Assembly: GCF_004102025.1 (NCBI RefSeq)
Contig: NZ_CP025228.1
Coordinates: 2,170,001-2,234,000, forward strand
Direction of reading: 5' to 3'
Length of the DNA: 64,000 nt
DNA from: Actinomyces qiguomingii
GTDB lineage: Bacteria > Actinomycetota > Actinomycetes > Actinomycetales > Actinomycetaceae
Shown piece by piece: positions 8,876-19,350 of the stretch. The translations under genes and the position numbers were made by a program. Under the pieces are notes generated by a model, which saw only the letters and a program-made list of their open reading frames with translations, did no database searches and was not told where the DNA came from. The stretch's first letter is position 1; every line of letters begins with the position of its first letter.

Positions 8876-10180
8876 TCAGCCACGATCCGGCTCTCCAGCA
8901 CGGCATAGGGCCGCGGCGATCGCCGTGGTCACCGGGATGGCCAGCACCAAGCCGATGGAGGACACCAGGGTGCGTACGACCTCTTCGGCGATCTCCCCTG
9001 ACAGGAGCGTGTCGGTGACCGACCGGTCGATCAGAGAGGCCGCCAGGATCAGCGGCAGGGCGGTGCCGGCATAGGCGAAGGCGAGGGTGTAGACGGTTGA
9101 GGCGATGTGGTCACGACCTATCCGCATCCCGCCGGTGAACAGGCGGGCCCGTCCCAACGCCGGGTTGGCGGCATGCAGTTCCCACACGGCGGAGGCCTGG
9201 GTGATGGTCACGTCGTTGAGTACGCCCAGGGCCGCCACCACCATGCCGCAGGTGAGCAGCGCCTGTAGATTGATGCCGCCCACCATGGCCGTAAGCGTCA
9301 GGGAAGTCTCCTCGGTGGCGCCGGTCAGGTTGGCGGCGTCCACTCCCCACAGGGACAGCAGCACGGTTATGACCACTCCGGCGAAAGTGCCCAGCAGTGC
9401 GGTGGTGGTGCGCACGGAGATGCCGTGAGCGACGTAGACGGCCAGCAGCATCATGGCCGAAGCGCCCACCAGCGTCACCCACATGGGTGAGGCCAGGTCC
9501 AGTAGTGCCGGGATCATAAAGCCGAGCAACACGACGGTGGCCAGCAGCAGGCCCAGTACACTCAGGGCCCCTTTACGGCCGGCCACGGCGACGACGAGCA
9601 CCAGGTAGACCACGGCCAATGCCGTCACCGGGACCTGCCGGGCGTAGTCGACGAATACGTATGGGGTACCGGAGGCGAGCGCGGCGGGCGTGTACATAAC
9701 CGTCAGGCGGTCGCCAACATCGGCTGCGGGCAGGGACTCAGCGGGAATGTGCACCGGCATAGTCAAGCCCTCCCCCTCTCCGGAGGTGATCTCGGCGCAG
9801 ACGGCATCGGCGAGCAAGGCGTTGTTTGACACGCCCTCCAACGCGCCGGCGGTGTCGGCGCAGGCGGCAGTATCCAGGGAGGTGATTGTGGCCGACTCCA
9901 GGCTGGCGCCGTCGGCGGTGAAGGGCCGGGAGCCGACCAGCGAGCTGTCGCCCGGCCACAGCACGATCAGGCCGATGAGCGTGGCCGCCACCAAAGGCAC
10001 CACGATCGCGGCCAGCACCAGACGCACTCGTCTGGCCTCGGCCGCATCCAGCTCGATGGGCGCGGAGTGGGTGTGCGGCATCCGGATTGTGTGCGGGGTG
10101 TCTGTGGGCGCTCCAGCGGGAGGGTTTGCGGATGGATCAGTTGACGCAGCAGTGGTGGTGGGCGTCGTCTCGTCGTTCAC
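8876..10180 (-). CDS. YibE/F-like multipass membrane protein
   Basis: About 434 aa from GTG 10180; ATG 10234 in the same frame is possible. It opens with a Pro/Thr-rich cytoplasmic tail, then a membrane helix (LVLAAIVVPLVAATLIGLIVLW), a soluble domain of about 110 residues, and at least six more hydrophobic segments. GINLQALLTCGMVVAALGVLNDVTITQ is the conserved core of the YibE/F family (PF07907). The molecular function of the family is not established. It runs towards the dus stop and is separated from glyQS by a repeat hairpin. Confidence 0.8.
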   Translation of the reverse strand: MNDETTPTTTAASTDPSANPPAGAPTDTPHTIRMPHTHSAPIELDAAEARRVRLVLAAIVVPLVAATLIGLIVLWPGDSSLVGSRPFTADGASLESATITSLDTAACADTAGALEGVSNNALLADAVCAEITSGEGEGLTMPVHIPAESLPAADVGDRLTVMYTPAALASGTPYVFVDYARQVPVTALAVVYLVLVVAVAGRKGALSVLGLLLATVVLLGFMIPALLDLASPMWVTLVGASAMMLLAVYVAHGISVRTTTALLGTFAGVVITVLLSLWGVDAANLTGATEETSLTLTAMVGGINLQALLTCGMVVAALGVLNDVTITQASAVWELHAANPALGRARLFTGGMRIGRDHIASTVYTLAFAYAGTALPLILAASLIDRSVTDTLLSGEIAEEVVRTLVSSIGLVLAIPVTTAIAAALCRAGEPDRG

Positions 10181-10272
10181 GGCGCCATAATGCCTGCCAA
10201 TGGTGTTGAACCGCGCTCGCCGCGCAGGCAACACCGATCGCTACTGGCGACCGTGGCCCCGCCACATGTCGA

Positions 10273-10337
10273 TTTACGACCTTGGGGGACGTTTCACGAC
10301 CACACCAGGGTCGTAAACCGCAACCCAAGGTCGTAAA
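10273..10337. repeat. Nested inverted repeat between glyQS and the YibE/F gene
   Basis: TTTACGACCTTGGG (10273-10286) is perfectly complementary to CCCAAGGTCGTAAA (10324-10337). Inside it TTTCACGACC (10292-10301) faces GGTCGTAAA (10309-10317). So one short motif occurs twice in each orientation. It may terminate glyQS transcription. Nothing else is seen in 10181-10355. Confidence 0.7.
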
Positions 10338-10355
10338 CCGCGCCGTGCTCGCCGC

Positions 10356-11750
<1,395 letters not shown>

Positions 11751-11847
11751 TGTGTTTCTCCGTAGGTCCTGATGCTGATGCCGTCTACAGTCCGCACGCG
11801 ATCGGTGGGACGAACGGGTGTCAGTCTACGGGTCTTGGCTACCTGAT

Positions 11848-11884
11848 TTGACTACCCGTAACAACAAGATGAGAATGGTTCCCA
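11848..11884 (+). promoter_or_regulatory. Leaderless promoter with Zur-like box before znuA
   Basis: TTGACT (11848-11853), 17 bp, then GAGAAT (11871-11876). The A of the znuA ATG is eight bases further, so transcription should begin at or next to the start codon. An imperfect palindrome TGAGAA-TGG-TTCCCA (11870-11884) overlaps the -10 and resembles the actinobacterial Zur/Fur-type box TGAAAAT-n-ATTTTCA. Because zur is the last gene of the operon, autorepression under zinc excess is likely. The last point is inference. Confidence 0.55.
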
Positions 11885-12882
11885 TGACGGTTCTTACTCG
11901 CTCCCGCCGAACGCTCGTCGCCTCCGCTGCCGTATTCGGACTCGCCTGCCTACCACTGGCGGCCTGCAACACCAATTCCGGCGGCAACACCGCCGACGGC
12001 GCATCGCTATCCGTTGCCGCTTCCTTCTACCCGATCCAATACCTGGCGCAAACAATCGGCGGTGAGCACGCAAACGTGACCTCAGTCACGCCCACTAATG
12101 TGGAGCCGCACGATTACGAGCTATCCCCCAAGGACGTCACCGGCCTGTCCGAAACCGACCTGGTGGCCTACGTTTCAGGCTTCCAGCCGTCTCTGGACGA
12201 CGCCCTGAGCGAGCTCTCCGGACCCACCGTCCTGGACCTGGCCGATGCGGTCGACCTGAAAGCTGCCGACGACGGCGACCACGATCACCATGACGCCGAC
12301 CACGATCACCACGACGCCGACGACGCCGATGATCACGCCGAAGAGCATGGCGCCCATGACCACAACCACGCGACCGACCCGCATTTCTGGCTTGATCCGG
12401 TGCGCATGCAGGATGCCGCCGAGGTCATCGCCGCCTCCATGTCACAGATGGATCCCGACCACGCAGCCGACTATGAGGCGAATCTCGCCTCCCTGACCGA
12501 GACCTTGGAGGACCTGGACTCGGAGTACACCAAGGGACTGGCCAAGTGCGAGCGGAACACTATCGTCTCCTCGCACGCCGCCTTCGGTTACCTGGCAGAC
12601 CGCTACGGACTCAGCCAGGCGTCGGTGTCGGGCATCGACCCCGAGTCCGAACCCAGCCCCGCAGACCTCGCCAAGGTCAAGAAGATCGTCCAGGAGACCA
12701 ATACGACGACGATCTTTACGGAGGATCTGGTTTCCTCCGAAACGGCCGAGGCGCTGGCCGATGAGACCGGCGCCACCACCGCCGTGCTCAATCCGCTGGA
12801 GTCCGCCCCCGCCTCCGGCGACTACGCTGAGGCCATGTCCACCAACCTGCAGGAGCTGCGCAACGCGTTGTCCTGCGAGTGA
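11884..12882 (+). CDS. znuA: Zinc ABC transporter substrate-binding lipoprotein
   Basis: 332 aa from ATG 11884. The N-terminus has arginines, a hydrophobic stretch and the lipobox LAAC, so it is a lipoprotein anchored outside the membrane. It belongs to cluster 9 (ZnuA/TroA) metal-binding proteins: SFYPIQYLAQTIGG, PHDYELSPKD and the ligand motif DPHFWLDPVRM. A histidine/aspartate-rich loop (about residues 122-160, HDHHDADHDHHDADD and HDHNH) is typical of zinc rather than manganese binders. The protein delivers zinc to ZnuB. It overlaps znuC or sits just ahead of it and shares the operon with znuB and zur. Confidence 0.93.
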   Translation: MTVLTRSRRTLVASAAVFGLACLPLAACNTNSGGNTADGASLSVAASFYPIQYLAQTIGGEHANVTSVTPTNVEPHDYELSPKDVTGLSETDLVAYVSGFQPSLDDALSELSGPTVLDLADAVDLKAADDGDHDHHDADHDHHDADDADDHAEEHGAHDHNHATDPHFWLDPVRMQDAAEVIAASMSQMDPDHAADYEANLASLTETLEDLDSEYTKGLAKCERNTIVSSHAAFGYLADRYGLSQASVSGIDPESEPSPADLAKVKKIVQETNTTTIFTEDLVSSETAEALADETGATTAVLNPLESAPASGDYAEAMSTNLQELRNALSCE

Positions 12883-12914
12883 TCACGGTTCCCATCATCA
12901 GTGGAAGGCATTCA

Positions 12915-13778
12915 TTGACCCCGGTTTCGACACCCGCCTCAGCACACCCTCCTGTTCCGCCTATCGAGATCATCAATACTTGCGTCGTACTCGGCTCGAA
13001 TCTGGTTCTTGATGGTGTGGGCTTGACCGTCACCCAGGGCGAGTCGGTTGCGCTGCTGGGTGCTAACGGATCGGGCAAGTCGACCCTGGTCAAGACGATC
13101 CTGGGTTTGACCCCCGTCCACTCAGGCGCGGTGCGCCTGTTCGGCAACGATGTTGAGCGCCGGCGACTCGTCCCGTGGGAACGGGTCGGCTATGTGCCTC
13201 AACGCGTGGGGGCGTCGTCGGGTGTTCCGGCCACCGCGCTGGAGGTGGTGCGCTCCGGGTTGCTGTCCCCCGGGCGCCCCTTCGCCGACCGCGGCGGGGC
13301 CGCCCGACGCCGGGCATTGGATGCGCTGGCGGCCGTGGGTCTGGTCGACCGGGCTCAGGACCATGTGCAGATCCTGTCCGGCGGCCAGTCCCAGCGCGTA
13401 CTGATCGCGCGGGCACTGGTGCGCTCTCCCGAACTGCTGCTGTTGGATGAGCCTCTGGCCGGCATCGACCGGGCCTCCCGCGAGTCCCTGGCCATAACCC
13501 TGGCCGAGTTGCGCCGCCAGGGGCTCACACTGCTCACAGTGCTGCATGAGATGGGCGAATTGGCCGACGTCGTTGAACGGGCGGTGGTGCTGTCCGAGGG
13601 ACGAGTGGTCTTCGACGGCCCGAAGAATGCGCTCGCTCATGATCACGCTCGCCACGACGAGCTCGGCCACGACAGCCTGGATGACTGCGAACATGAGCAT
13701 GTTCACGGCAGCAGCGAACCGACCGCCCACCACGCGCCGGTGCTGACCACCTCCGTGCGCCAGGCAGGAGGCCTCTAA
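12915..13778 (+). CDS. znuC: Zinc ABC transporter ATP-binding protein
   Basis: 287 aa from TTG 12915, which has GGAAGG six bases upstream. An in-frame GTG at 12879 would overlap the znuA stop and is the alternative. It powers zinc import through ZnuB. Walker A is GANGSGKST, the signature is LSGGQ, Walker B is LLLLDEP and the switch histidine is in VLHEMGE. The tail after residue 240 is rich in His, Asp and Glu (HDHARHDELGHDS, CEHEHVHG), which is unusual in the ATPase subunit and may sense or buffer zinc (inference). Its stop overlaps the znuB start. Confidence 0.92.
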   Translation: MTPVSTPASAHPPVPPIEIINTCVVLGSNLVLDGVGLTVTQGESVALLGANGSGKSTLVKTILGLTPVHSGAVRLFGNDVERRRLVPWERVGYVPQRVGASSGVPATALEVVRSGLLSPGRPFADRGGAARRRALDALAAVGLVDRAQDHVQILSGGQSQRVLIARALVRSPELLLLDEPLAGIDRASRESLAITLAELRRQGLTLLTVLHEMGELADVVERAVVLSEGRVVFDGPKNALAHDHARHDELGHDSLDDCEHEHVHGSSEPTAHHAPVLTTSVRQAGGL

Positions 13779-14695
13779 TGAACGATTTCATATCCGCCCT
13801 TGGCCAGATGTTGGACAGTCCGCTCATGCAGCGGGCCTGTGTGGTCGCTGTGCTGGTGGGGCTGTCGGCTCCGGTGGTGGGCACCTACCTGGTGCAACGA
13901 GGGCTGGCCCTTTTGGGAGACGGTATCGGCCACATTGCCCTTACCGGCGTGGCGCTCGGCTGGATCGCCGGCGCAGCTGCGAACGTCACCCCCCACGATG
14001 CCTGGGCTATACCCGGGGCCATCATTGCCTCCGTACTCGGGGCGGTTCTGATCGAGATCATCCGCGCCCGGGGCCGAACCCGCGGAGACGTGGCCCTGGC
14101 TATCTTGTTCTATGGGGGCATTGCGGGCGGGGTGATTCTGATCAAGCTGGCCGGGGGGACGACGACGAACCTCACCAGCTATCTGTTCGGTTCGATTGCT
14201 ACCGTGTCGGCCTCCGACACCTGGTTCACAGTAGTCTTGGCCGCCATCGTGCTAGCGGTGGGGATCGGTATGCGCGGCCCTCTGTTCGCCCTGTGCCATG
14301 ACGAGGAGTTCGCCCGTTCAATGGGGCTGCCCACCGGAGCGCTGAATGTTACCGTGGCCGTGGTGGCGGCGCTGACCGTGTCGGTGTCCATGCGCGTGGT
14401 CGGGGCGCTGCTGGTGTCGGCGGTGATGATCGTGCCGGTGGCAATCGCCCAACTCGTCTGCTACTCCTTCGGACGTACCATGCACCTGGCGATGGCCATC
14501 GGCGTGGTCGCCTGCCTGACCGGGCTGACGATCACCTACTTCCTCGCCGCCTCGCCGGGCGCCATGATAGTGGTGCTTCTGGTGGGGACCTATGCGACAG
14601 TCGCGCTGCTCGGCGGCCTGGTGCGGACGGTCCGTTCCAGACGCGGACGCCGTCCGCGAGTCAGCAGCCAAAGCGAGCAGGAGGTGCACGCATGA
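13778..14695 (+). CDS. znuB: Zinc ABC transporter permease
   Basis: 305 aa, about eight hydrophobic segments, ABC-3 permease family. Markers are LVQRGLALLGDGIGHIALTGVALG and the later DEEFARSMGLPTGALN coupling region, followed by VVGALLVSAVMIVPVAIAQL. It forms the membrane channel for zinc. It starts on the last base of the znuC stop codon and its own end overlaps zur by four bases, so translation of the operon is coupled. The C-terminus is a short Arg/Ser-rich cytoplasmic tail. Confidence 0.94.
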   Translation: MNDFISALGQMLDSPLMQRACVVAVLVGLSAPVVGTYLVQRGLALLGDGIGHIALTGVALGWIAGAAANVTPHDAWAIPGAIIASVLGAVLIEIIRARGRTRGDVALAILFYGGIAGGVILIKLAGGTTTNLTSYLFGSIATVSASDTWFTVVLAAIVLAVGIGMRGPLFALCHDEEFARSMGLPTGALNVTVAVVAALTVSVSMRVVGALLVSAVMIVPVAIAQLVCYSFGRTMHLAMAIGVVACLTGLTITYFLAASPGAMIVVLLVGTYATVALLGGLVRTVRSRRGRRPRVSSQSEQEVHA

Positions 14696-15111
14696 GCAAT
14701 ACAGCCGGGGCCGGTTCCGCGCGGCATCGTTCCACCTGGCAGCGGGCCGCGGTGGCAGACATGCTGTCGCGCACGGACGAGTTCCGCTCGGCGCAGCAGA
14801 TTCACGCCGCCCTGCAGGCGCAGGGCACCAAGGTGGGGCTGGCGACCGTTTATCGAAACCTGACCGCCATGGCCGAGGCCGGTCAGGTGGATCAGATCCG
14901 TAGTGCCGACGGCGAGGTCCTGTACCGGGAGTGCGAGCGCCCCGGGCACCACCATCACATCGTCTGCCGCTCCTGCGGGCGCACCGTGGAAGTGGCCGGC
15001 GGCGAGCTGGAGGAGTGGATCCGCCGAGTCTCCGCCGAGCAGGGGTACACGGATGTGGAACACACGGTTGAGTTCTTCGGCCTGTGCCCCGCCTGCTCCC
15101 GAGTTCGGTAG
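14692..15111 (+). CDS. zur: Fur-family zinc uptake regulator
   Basis: 139 aa. The winged helix includes STWQRAAVADMLSRTDEFRSAQQIH and the recognition stretch GLATVYRNLTAMAEAGQV. The dimer domain has GHHHHIVCRSCG and the second zinc site CPAC. As the last gene of the zinc operon it is most likely Zur, repressing the operon when zinc is plentiful. The start overlaps the znuB stop (ATGA). The final codons (SRVR and stop) lie inside a unit of the 22-bp repeat family, so the C-terminus has been shaped by that repeat. Confidence 0.92.
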   Translation: MSNTAGAGSARHRSTWQRAAVADMLSRTDEFRSAQQIHAALQAQGTKVGLATVYRNLTAMAEAGQVDQIRSADGEVLYRECERPGHHHHIVCRSCGRTVEVAGGELEEWIRRVSAEQGYTDVEHTVEFFGLCPACSRVR

Positions 15112-15132
15112 CAATAACCGCCGAGTTCGGTC
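15099..15132. repeat. 22-bp repeat, locus 3 (two units, first inside zur)
   Basis: CCGAGTTCGG cores begin at 15099 and 15121. The first core supplies the last zur codons and the stop codon TAG follows directly. This locus uses the GAGTTC version of the core, as does locus 6. Confidence 0.8.
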
Positions 15133-15149
15133 GAAGTGGCGCCGGTGGT

Positions 15150-15350
15150 AGCTGGCTAGGGTTGGTTGGTGGCGGAAACCTCACCGACGTCCTCGGCGTT
15201 GTCGGTGTCGGTGTCTTCTGCTTATGGTGGGGTGTAGGCCTCCTCGGGCTCAGGGGCTCGGCAATGTGGGTGTCTGGGTTGGGGGTTGTTAGGGGTTTTC
15301 GGAGTGTTGGTGCGGGTGCGGCGCGACCCGTCGGAGACGATAGGTGGCGC
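15150..15350 (-). mobile_element. Inverted fragment of an IS3 orfB 3' end
   Basis: Read on the minus strand, this stretch gives a peptide with EEAYTPP and many D/T/E residues. It matches the C-terminal extension of the IS3 transposase near 17830-17900 (EQAYTPPPPDTTDT) in the opposite orientation. It is a decayed fragment with no usable frame. The rest of 15133-15533 shows nothing recognisable. Confidence 0.5.
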
Positions 15351-16288
15351 TAAATCAGCCTCGTCACGGAAGGTCGCGCCGCTGTGTCATCAGCCCCCAC
15401 TACGCCCTTGTCACGCCAGCCCCTTGACCCGGGTGTTCGCCACTGTCCCGGACCCGCGGCATCGGCGCGGACCCTGGGTGCGGATGGCACCCCTGGTAGA
15501 TGATCGGGTAGATCTCCACCCCGGGGGGCGGTTGTGAACTGAACCGGGTTTGATGGAGGCAGTGAATACCCGGAAGGATCACTGTCATGAGTGCTCAGAG
15601 GAAGTATCCCGAGGAGTTGCGGGAGCGGGCTACCAGGATGGGGTGTGCAGGGGCCCGTCGGGACCCTGAGAGGTCTAAGGGGGACGGACCTGGGGGATCG
15701 TCGAGGAGTTGGGTGCCGAGCCCTGGGGGGGGTTGCGTACCTGGGTGATAGAGGGGCCGAGGTTGACGCGGGCGCCCGGCCGGGGGCCACCAGTCAGGAT
15801 GCTGAGCGGTTCAGGCGGCTGGAGGCCGACAAGCCGCGAGCCGGGGGCGGGCGAACGCGATCCCAAAGGAATGCGTCAGTTGTTTTTCGCGGCCGACACC
15901 AGGCCGCCCGTCCCGCTGATCCGCGAGATGTATCGACTCCCACAGGCAGGAGATGCGGGGCCTGTGCCGGTTCTGCCAGGTGCTTGTCAGCGCCGATGTC
16001 AAGATCGCCCCGAGCACCACTTGCGCAGCCAGGACCCGGCTCCCCAGTGCCACAGGGATGCACGATGAGAACCTGAAGGCCGAGAACCGGGCGGGGTCAC
16101 GAGGACAACTACTGCGCGGGTGGGGGCCCGCAACATGGCATGCGATGCGGGGCCGGCCCGAGGCCTCTGCCCGGCACGGCCTGGGGCATGCGGCGCCTGC
16201 TGCACCGCGGGTGCGGTTGATGCGGGCCATGGGCCTGCACGGCCACCGGCCGCGCCAAATCACCGCGTACCACGCGCAGCGCTGCTAA

Positions 16289-17242
16289 GAGTTCGCGTCA
16301 GTAGGTGTGGTGTGGGAGCAGGGTGTGGGCACGAGGTCCCGGTAGGAATGAGTTGTTCGACGATCGTTCCTACACAGACAGGGGGTCCTGGTGCCCGTAC
16401 TGCCATCTTCGCTCATGGACCCGTTGTGGGTCCAGTTCAGTGCTCTACTGCCCGAGCATGTCGACAACCATCCGCTGGGCTGCCACCGGCCCCGCATCCC
16501 GGATCGGGTCGTGTTCGACAAGCTCGTCCAGGTCCTGGTGCTGGGAGCCGCCTATGAAAAGATCGCCGATGCCACTTGCTCGGCGGCCACCATCCGACGC
16601 CGACGCGAGGAGTGGATCGCGGCCGGCGTGTTCACCGCCCTGGAGCAGGCCGCCCTGGAGGCCTACGACAAGATCGCAGGCCTGGCCCTGGAGGACCTGT
16701 GCGTGGACGGCTGCCTGGTAAAAGCCCCCTGCGGGGGCCAGGCCGCCGGCCCCTCCCCGGTGGACAGGGGCAAGCAGGGCACCAAGCGCTCAGTGATGGT
16801 CGAAGGCAACGCAATCCCCATTGGGGTGGTGGCCGCCCCGGCCAACCGTAACGACTCCCCGCTACTGGCCCCCACCCTGGAGTGCCTGAGCCGGTTCGGC
16901 TCCGGGCCTGCCCGAGCGCATCACCGTGCACCTTGATGCCGGCTACGACAACCGCAAGACCCGCCAGCTGCTTGAGGTGCTGGGCTGCGAGGGGCAGATC
17001 TCCCCTAAGGGCACGCCTCTTCAGGCCGGCAGCCGATGGGTGGTCGAGCGCACCAACTCCTGGCACAACCGCGGCTTCCGTAAACTCCAGGTCTGCACCG
17101 AGGTGCGCACCACCGTCATCGACGCGTTCATCGCCCTGGCCAACACCATCATCACCATACGCAACCTCATCCACCGGGCCTGGACCACCCACCACTGGGA
17201 CCAACGACCCACACGCAAACCATGACCTACTAACGCGAACTC
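16289..17242 (+). mobile_element. IS5-family insertion sequence (954 bp)
   Basis: Terminal inverted repeats GAGTTCGCGTCAGTAGGT at 16289 and its near-perfect complement ending at 17242. The flanks carry a 3-bp target duplication TAA (16286-16288 and 17243-17245), which fits the TNA targets of the IS1031/IS427 groups of IS5. It interrupts orfB of the IS3 element. Confidence 0.85.
16391..17225 (+). CDS. IS5-family transposase in two overlapping frames
   Basis: The first frame (16391-16936, GTG start) carries the N-terminal domain and the first catalytic Asp in CVDGCLVKAPCGG. It also has the SPVDRGKQGTKRS region typical of the IS427 group. The second frame (16926-17225) carries the second Asp in HLDAGYDN and the glutamate in WVVERTNSW. 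Joining them needs a +1 shift near 16886-16890 (within GGGCCTGCC). This may be a mutation or a translational frameshift as used by some IS5 elements. All three catalytic residues are present, so the element could be active if the shift is programmed. Confidence 0.75.
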
Positions 17243-18026
17243 TAAGGGACCAGTGCCCGGCGGACCTGGCGGGCAGGCACTTCAGCGCGTTCAGGCCCAA
17301 CGAGTTGTGGGCGTGTGGACACTTCCCCCACTACGTGACAGGTAGCCCCACCTACGTACACACCCTGTCCGGCCGGGTGTATGTGGCCTTTGTCACCGAC
17401 GTGTGCTCGCGTCGGATCGTCGGCTGGCAGACCTCCACCAGCCTGTACACCGACCTTGCGTTGGACGCCCTACGCATGGGGATCTGGCAACGCAGGCGCG
17501 AAGGAGCCGACCTTACCGGCCTGATTCATCACTCCGACCGGGGTGCGGCTGTACCGGGCAATACGAGTGCGGGCAGGCCCCCTCCGACTGCGATGCCGTG
17601 GCCTCGGTGGGCTCCCGAGGGCGACTCCTACGATAACGCTCTGGCCGAAGCCCTCAACTCCCTGTACAAAGCGGAATTGATCCTTGGGCCGCCACTACCT
17701 CGACGACCACGGCCCCTGGCAGGGCATCGACGATGCCCGTGTTCGCTACCGCCCAGTGGGTGCAACTGGTCGGGCAACACCCGGCCTCACTGCGCCACAG
17801 GCATGCACGCTCCGATCCAGCACGAGCAGGCCTACACCCCACCACCACCAGACACCACCGACACCGTCACCGACGGCACCACCGCCGACGCCGCCGACAC
17901 CATCGCCGAGCCCGAGCCCGAGGCAGAGGCCGAGGCAAAGGCCATGGACGTCGGCGAGCAGACCACCCCCAACCAGCCCCAGCCGGCGCCAGATAAAACA
18001 CCCTCCACAAAACCCGGGGCTTGACA

Positions 18027-19165
18027 TCGACCACCCCACCCGACTTACGCAACACGACCTAAGGCTCCCGCGCTCACGTGCGGCGGCCTGTAGGGCGTCG
18101 ATCACGAGGGATGTGCGCATGTGGTCGCGTACCGCCCAGCCGACCAGGCGCCGGCTGTAGCAGTCAATGACGGTGGCCAGGTATAGGCTGCCCCCGTCAG
18201 CCAGCGGCAGATAGGTGGGGCACCTCCCACGCAGTGGGGGAATGTCGCCCACGTAGTTGCGGTTGGGCGCATCGGCGGCGGTAGTCCCGTTTCAACAGGT
18301 CGGGATACTTCGACGCGGCCTAGTCCGGGACGGTGGTACGCACCCGGCGCCGCTTGCGATACCCCACAATGCCGCCGGCCCGCATCAGGCGGGCAACCCG
18401 CTTACGGTTGATCCGCCCGTCGGAGCCCTTGTCGATCCCCTCGCCTGGCTCGGCGGTGATCCTGGGAGCGCCCATGGCCCGGTCACCAGCATTGATGGCC
18501 CGTATCCGCTCGGTCAGGGCGGCATCGGCCGCCGCCCGCTGCGCCCTGTTGGGAGCACCTGCCTTCCAGGCGTAGTAGGAGGAGCGGGCTACCTCCAGCA
18601 ACTCACAAAGCCGCTCCCGCCCCATGGGTGGCTGCATGGTCGGCGACGAACTGGAAGCGGCTCACCAGATCGTCTCCCCCGCGAAATACTTGGCCGCCTG
18701 CTGCAAGATCTCCCGCTCCCGGGTCAGCTTGGCCCGCTCCGCCCGCAATGCGGCGTTGGCCGCCTCCAGGCGGGCGACCCGCTCCTCCATCGACTCCGCG
18801 CCGGCCTGCGCTGGCGTCTGGGTCCCGGTCCTGTCCCCGAGATCGGTCTTGGGCTTGAGCGGGCTGGGGGCCGGAGCACCGTCCGGACCGGTCTTCCGCC
18901 CGGTGCCCCACCGGTGCAACCACTCACGCAGCGTGCCCCGGCAGACCCCCAGGTCCTGGGCGATACCACGCACGCATCGCCCCCGGTGTCGTCTCGTACA
19001 AGCCCACCGCCTGACGACGCAAGCTCCTGCCGAGTAACCCTTCATAACCACAGTCAGATCATCTCGCTCTCCCCGACCCCGCAGGGCCGGAATCAGCGCG
19101 TCCAACAAACGGGGCCAAGGCCCCGGTCGGCAACATCGCTCTGAAGCCCCCTTAGACAGGAACAT
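18027..19165 (-). mobile_element. Decayed second IS3-family element
   Basis: Minus-strand transposase pieces. orfA (about 19045-18662) includes MKGYSA, GIAQDLGVCRGTLREWLHRW and a coiled-coil end LEAANAALRAERAKLTREREIL followed by KYFAGETIW. The orfB start is at 18637 (MGRERLCELLEVARSSYYAW, then RINRKRVARLMRAGGI). A later piece at 18252-18030 is the integrase core (YLATVIDCYSRRLVGWAV). Frameshifts and deletions break all of these. It abuts the right end of the first IS3 element and borders the lanthipeptide island on the other side. Confidence 0.75.
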
Positions 19166-19253
19166 TATGACCGCTCAAATATTCTATACTGAATACAACA
19201 GCTATACGTCCGTAAGACTTGAGCCCCACGTCATCCAGCGTTCTGTTTGGTGT

Positions 19254-19288
19254 TAGGCCAACGAATCATACCGGTATAGCCTGGCCTA
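19254..19288. promoter_or_regulatory. Nested palindrome downstream of the lanthipeptide genes
   Basis: TAGGCCA (19254-19260) pairs with TGGCCTA (19282-19288) and encloses the perfect palindrome ATACCGGTAT (19268-19277). It lies about 60 bp past the last lanthipeptide stop and may be the operon terminator or a protein site. Nothing else is recognised in 19166-19350. Confidence 0.4.
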
Positions 19289-19350
19289 TGCTATGGTCTT
19301 GTGCTAGAAGATGCTCATAGATCGACCGGCTTCACGGAGACGATGGACGT

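Larger units (their letters stand above)
15534..18026 (+). mobile_element. Decayed IS3-family element, split by an IS5 element
   Basis: Left end GTGAACTGAACCGGGTTT (15534) and a related inverted right end (18001-18026, read backwards GTCAAGCCCCGGGTTTT). orfA starts at 15587 (MSAQRKYPEELRERATRM) and breaks up by frameshifts. The orfB pieces before and after the IS5 insertion include VKIAPST, GRVYVAFVTDVCSRRIVGWQTSTSLYTDLALDALR, IHHSDRG and GDSYDNALAEALNSLYKAEL, the DDE integrase core of IS3 transposases. Several frameshifts make it inactive. A Pro/Thr/Glu-rich tail (about 17830-18020) extends the usual orfB end. Confidence 0.8.

Noticed and set aside
11751..11847. T-box leader for glyQS
   Set aside because: The upstream space is short and shows neither the T-box sequence nor a specifier stem.
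17840..18020. Separate gene for a Pro/Thr/Glu-rich protein
   Set aside because: The stretch is in frame with the decayed IS3 orfB and ends at the IS3 inverted repeat, so it is the transposase tail.
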